From assembly GCA_900540145.1 (NCBI GenBank), contig UQEW01000006.1, positions 1 through 46,019 of the forward strand: a stretch of DNA of 46,019 nucleotides. The letters run 5' to 3'. Shown piece by piece: positions 43,232-46,019 of this stretch (its first letter is position 1; the number at the start of each line of letters is the position of its first letter). The notes under the pieces are model-generated. The model was given only the letters and a program-made list of their open reading frames with translations. It was not told the DNA's origin and made no database searches. A program made the position numbers and the translations under genes. Source of the DNA: an uncultured Eubacteriales bacterium. Lineage in GTDB: Bacteria; Bacillota; Clostridia; Peptostreptococcales; Anaerovoracaceae.

Positions 43232-44113
43232 CTAAAGCGCTCCTATCTTCTCAAGCTCTCTTCTTATCTCTTCCTTCGCTTCTTTGCCTGCCTCAAGCAG
43301 CGGTCTCCTCGGCTTTCCTCCTTCATACCCAAGCATGTCCATCGCTGCCTTTAGTCCGGGTACTCCGTACTTGCCTGTTACAAGCGTGTTTATCCTTAGC
43401 AGTCTCTGCTGCTCTTTCCTTGCTTCTTCTATCTTGCCTTCCTTTACCAGTCTCACCAGTCTGCAGCAGTCATTCGGCAATATATTGGCAAGCGCCAAGG
43501 TGGCTCCCCTTGCTCCTACGCATAAGGCTGCCATAAGGTATCCTGTGTTCCCTGCAAATACTGAGAAGTCCTCTTCTGTATCCCTTACCGTCTCTGCTAT
43601 CTGTACGATGTTTCCTCCCGTATCCTTTATCCCTGCTATGTTTGGGTGCTTTGACAGCCTTGCGATAAGTCCTGACGTTAAGTTTATCCCTGTATTTCCC
43701 GGCATGTTATACAGCATCATTGGCACCGGGCTTTCATCTGCCACATCTGTAAAGTATCTGTACAGAATCTCTTCTTTCATTGCTCCCTTGTAGTAGTGAG
43801 GCGGCAGCACCAGCACTGCGTCTGCTCCAAGGTCTGCGGCTTTCTTTGCTGCTTCTATCGTATGTATTGTAGACTCGTTTGACACTCCTACTATTACTTT
43901 TTTATCCTTGTTGAAGTTCTTTACTGCAAAGTCCACTACTTCATACTTCTCTTCTTCCGACAGGTAGACGAATTCTCCGTTGGACCCTAGCACTACTATT
44001 CCGTCCAGTTCTGTTTCTCCCCACTTGCTCAGGTTGTGTTTCATCTTCGTGTAGTCTACCTTCTCTTCCCCTGTAAACGGTGTTATTATCGGTGTGTATA
44101 TTCCGTTGAACAT
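43232..44113 (-). CDS. DapA-superfamily aldolase, 4-hydroxy-2-oxoglutarate aldolase (HOGA)-like
   Basis: 293 residues, class I aldolase of the DHDPS/NAL superfamily. The Schiff-base lysine is in IAGIKDTGG and the proton-relay tyrosine in LYNMPGNTG. Instead of the GTTGE motif of true dihydrodipicolinate synthase it has VLGSNGEFVYLSEEE. Along its length it resembles vertebrate HOGA1 (for example GADAVLVLPPHYYKG, ADESPVPMMLYNMP, GVPGLKAAMD). HOGA cleaves 4-hydroxy-2-oxoglutarate to glyoxylate and pyruvate. An automatic pipeline would probably call it DapA; I think that is less likely. AAGGAGG lies 5 nt before the ATG. First gene of the operon. Confidence 0.82.
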   Translation of the reverse strand: MFNGIYTPIITPFTGEEKVDYTKMKHNLSKWGETELDGIVVLGSNGEFVYLSEEEKYEVVDFAVKNFNKDKKVIVGVSNESTIHTIEAAKKAADLGADAVLVLPPHYYKGAMKEEILYRYFTDVADESPVPMMLYNMPGNTGINLTSGLIARLSKHPNIAGIKDTGGNIVQIAETVRDTEEDFSVFAGNTGYLMAALCVGARGATLALANILPNDCCRLVRLVKEGKIEEARKEQQRLLRINTLVTGKYGVPGLKAAMDMLGYEGGKPRRPLLEAGKEAKEEIRRELEKIGAL

Positions 44114-44191
44114 GATTACCTCCTTCTCTATTGAACATGTTCACTTCCTTCTAAGTTGAAGGCATAACGCTTTTATCCTAGATTTATGGCA

Positions 44192-44207
44192 AGCATTTTT
44201 CATGCCA
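44192..44207 (-). promoter_or_regulatory. Possible sigma-54 promoter of the aldolase operon
   Basis: Minus strand TGGCATGAAAAATGCT keeps the GG-N10-GC spacing of TGGCACGNNNNTTGCW with two deviations (C to T at position 6, T to A in the -12 box). The start would be near 44181, about 68 nt before the ATG. Overlapping TGGCA/TGCCA symmetry makes an operator an alternative. Confidence 0.45.
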
Positions 44208-44315
44208 ACAGAAGCAGATAATTTTAATTCATGCAAAACGTTAAAATTTCAATGTTTTTCTGATTTATTGCGAAAATATTGCTTTTATAATTTTTATAAA
44301 AAACAAAATTTTTTA

Positions 44316-44344
44316 TTGATTTTGATAATAATTATCAAAATCAA
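44316..44344. promoter_or_regulatory. Perfect 29-bp palindrome containing a Fur-type 7-1-7 box
   Basis: Two perfect 14-bp arms (44316-44329 and 44331-44344) flank a single A. The core TGATAATAATTATCA (44323-44337) equals the classical Fur 7-1-7 consensus. It lies 13 bp after the end of the ATPase gene and about 150 bp upstream of the predicted aldolase start. It may be a Fur-family operator, an upstream activator site for a sigma-54 regulator, or an AT-rich terminator stem for the ATPase gene. Confidence 0.6.
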
Positions 44345-44357
44345 CGAAGAAAATCGA

Positions 44358-45650
44358 TCACAGCAGTTCTCTGGTCTTTGCTGCCAGGTACAACGGTATG
44401 TTGGTAATGTAACCGTCTTTTCGGTATCCTCGTTTAGAAAAGCGAATGGCGTGAGACGGCCGGTGTTCCGCAATATATCTCTTAAAGGACGGCGCCGACT
44501 TGTCTTCTCCGCTCTTGGCTTCAACAGGTATGATTTCCGTGCCCTTTTGAATCAAAAAATCAATTTCCCAGTTCTTGCTGGAGTAATACCTGGGTTCTAT
44601 TTCAAATTGGCCGCGAAGCTGCTGCAAAACGTAATTCTCCGTAAGAGGGCCTTTGAATTGATAACTTGAATTCAAAAGAATCGCACTATTATCAAGGCCC
44701 GCCATATGTTTCAAAAGACCAGTATCAAATACGAATAACTTAAATTGGTCCAGCTTGTCGAAAGCGGGAAGCGGATGTTCTGTTTTAGATACATTGTAAA
44801 CACGGTTAAGCATGCCTGCTGAAACAAGCCATTCAATAGCTTCTTCAAAATCTCGAGCTCTTCCCCCCTGACGAACTGCGCCGTACATAAATTTCTCGTT
44901 TGGTTTCGCCAGTTGAGAAACAATGCTGCGGAATACCATGAGTATTCGTCCGCTGTTAACCTTTCCATTATGCTTGGAAAAGTCATTTTCGTAAATTTCA
45001 ATAAGTTCATGCTGAATTTGCGAAACCTTGGCTGGGTCTTTGTCTTTTATCCATGATGCGACGCATTCAGGCATTCCTCCGATTATAAGGTAATTGTTAT
45101 ATGCTTCCAACAAACGATTATGAAAGATCTCCTCAATCTCCTGGCCTCTTTGAATGCTCTCATAAAAAGCGTATATGGCCCGGTCAGTGGCTTCTAAAAA
45201 TTCATCAAATGTTAAAGGATAGAGATCCAGCAAGTTCACCATTCCCACCGGATATGATTTTGGATTGGCCAACAGCGTCCCCAGGAGGCTTCCTGCCGCA
45301 ACGATATGATAATCGTTTGCTTTCTCTTTGAAATACTTAAGGGAGTTCAACGCTTCCGGACATTCTTGAATCTCATCGAAAATAATAAGCGTTTGACCTG
45401 GAAGAATTTTTTCTCCCGCTATCAAAGAAAGCAGTTCAACAATTCGCTGCGGATTTTTATTTGTTTCAAAGATGGATTTTAATTGATCCTCTTCATCAAA
45501 GTTAAAATATACGAAACTGTCATAGTAATTTCGGCCGAACTCCTTCATGAGCCAAGTTTTCCCTACCTGGCGGGCGCCGCGTATAACAAGCGGCTTGCGA
45601 GAATCGCTTTCTTTCCAATTTACCAAATTCGAAATTGCTTTGCGCTTCAT
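44358..45650 (-). CDS. AAA-type ATPase with C-terminal DUF4143
   Basis: About 430 residues. N-terminal P-loop domain: Walker A VIRGARQVGKTWL, Walker B LIIFDEIQECP and the sensor-like HIVAAGSLLG. A winged-helix-like middle is followed by DUF4143, ending in a nuclease-like fold (WEIDFLIQKGTEIIPVEAKSG). These proteins are common in anaerobes in many paralogous copies; their function is not established, though toxin- or defence-type roles have been suggested. The frame is open to 45752, but AAGGTGG just before the ATG at 45650 marks the likely start. Intact, apparently monocistronic. Confidence 0.87.
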   Translation of the reverse strand: MKRKAISNLVNWKESDSRKPLVIRGARQVGKTWLMKEFGRNYYDSFVYFNFDEEDQLKSIFETNKNPQRIVELLSLIAGEKILPGQTLIIFDEIQECPEALNSLKYFKEKANDYHIVAAGSLLGTLLANPKSYPVGMVNLLDLYPLTFDEFLEATDRAIYAFYESIQRGQEIEEIFHNRLLEAYNNYLIIGGMPECVASWIKDKDPAKVSQIQHELIEIYENDFSKHNGKVNSGRILMVFRSIVSQLAKPNEKFMYGAVRQGGRARDFEEAIEWLVSAGMLNRVYNVSKTEHPLPAFDKLDQFKLFVFDTGLLKHMAGLDNSAILLNSSYQFKGPLTENYVLQQLRGQFEIEPRYYSSKNWEIDFLIQKGTEIIPVEAKSGEDKSAPSFKRYIAEHRPSHAIRFSKRGYRKDGYITNIPLYLAAKTRELL

Positions 45651-45676
45651 TTTTTCACCACCTTGTCTGTTTTTAT

Positions 45677-45769
45677 ATATTTTAACACATTTTTCCGAGT
45701 TTATATCATATTTTTTACACATTTTTTCAGCAAAAATCATATTTTTTAACACGTTTTTCCTAACACGGC
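45677..45769. repeat. Three degenerate 31-bp direct repeats upstream of the ATPase gene
   Basis: Units begin at 45677, 45708 and 45739 and share ATATTTTWWACACRTTTTTC-like sequence, an exact 31-bp period (about three helical turns). The promoter-proximal copy provides a -10-like TTAAAATAT on the minus strand before the ATG at 45650. This looks like a promoter with tandem binding sites. Confidence 0.6.
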
Positions 45770-46019
45770 CACATTTCCCAGCGCACGAAAAAGAGCCTCA
45801 AAATGATATTTTGCAGCTCAGACTGTAGACAAACCCCATCCGTCAGTATGCCCAGAGCATACGCGATCATTTGATGCGGTACGCGCAATGAGTTGTCGCG
45901 GCTTGCGCAAGGCTGTCGTGGCTTATGTAATTAACTGCTGACAAAAAATCAAATTTTTTTAAATTTTTACATCAAAGGTCCTTAAACTCGTATCGAATTT
46001 CGTCGAAAGCCGGTCTCGG
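45770..46019. other. Right-end stretch without a recognised gene
   Basis: No supported reading frame on either strand. A small CAAAAT/ATTTTG hairpin near 45800 and an AT-rich patch near 45945-45970 are visible; nothing decisive. Confidence 0.4.

Noticed and set aside
43232..44113. Annotation of the aldolase as DapA (lysine biosynthesis)
   Set aside because: It has GSNGE instead of GTTGE and HOGA1-like segments throughout, and no other lysine gene is nearby. It is kept as an alternative only.
44133..44142. LexA (SOS) box GAACATGTTC upstream of the aldolase gene
   Set aside because: The half-sites are separated by two bases, not the four of the Gram-positive LexA box. The sequence is explained by a partial duplication of the ribosome site and ATGTTCAA start region.
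1..46019. rRNA, tRNA, transposase, integrase or prophage genes
   Set aside because: None was recognised on either strand. The island-like character of 9.6-25.5 kb rests on gene content and flanking repeats, not on a visible mobility gene.

Overview
The window looks like chromosomal DNA of an anaerobic, amino-acid-fermenting member of the Bacillota (class Clostridia). The evidence is strong GGAGG ribosome sites, a frameshifted prfB, AddB rather than RecBCD, and genes of the clostridial ornithine fermentation pathway (ortA, ortB, two Orr-type racemases, an NhaC-type antiporter). I cannot fix the genus. Almost every gene is on the minus strand; only a small XRE-type regulator and thrE are on the plus strand. 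No rRNA, tRNA, CRISPR array, transposase or integrase was seen.

Layout. (1) 0.1-7 kb: nhaC-ortA-ortB (oraS/oraE would be expected off the left edge), preceded by a near-consensus sigma-54 promoter and by a two-component pair: a sensor kinase with an extracellular amino-acid-binding domain and an NtrC-type sigma-54 activator. Together they read as a self-contained, probably ornithine-responsive module. (2) 7-9.6 kb: a transglutaminase-like protein and an M19 dipeptidase. (3) 9.6-10.2 kb: a repeat-rich gap with four 24-bp tandem repeats and seven copies of an 8-bp motif in both orientations. (4) 10.2-25.5 kb: a DUF2130 protein, then a compact seven-gene operon centred on BrxL but without PglX, PglZ, BrxC, BrxA or BrxB. 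In transcription order it encodes a membrane-anchored leucine-rich-repeat protein, BrxL, a zinc-ribbon protein, a protein with three RNA polymerase alpha-CTD-like modules plus a sigma region 4, a ParB-like protein, a SIR2-like protein and a BRCT-DUF6273 protein. A divergent XRE-type gene sits at its head. This is the best candidate for an undescribed, probably anti-phage, system. (5) 25.6-44.1 kb: thrE; the deoD, two racemases, greA and lysS group; the prfB-tex-HAD phosphatase-addB-GNAT group; and a three-gene operon (HOGA-like aldolase, homoserine dehydrogenase, AGT-like aminotransferase) with distinctive codon use, a possible sigma-54 promoter and a perfect 29-bp palindrome upstream. (6) 44.4-46 kb: a DUF4143-type ATPase with three 31-bp repeats in its upstream region.

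How the parts may work together. The ornithine genes at the left edge and the Orr-type racemases at 30-32 kb belong to one catabolic route although they are 26 kb apart. In the BrxL operon, sensor-like (LRR), DNA-motor (BrxL), DNA-binding or transcription-like (alpha-CTD/sigma4, ParB-like) and effector-like (SIR2) parts are translationally coupled. The LRR and ParB-like proteins also share a C-terminal domain, which suggests they dock on a common partner. These roles are inferred from domains and gene order; nothing was tested.
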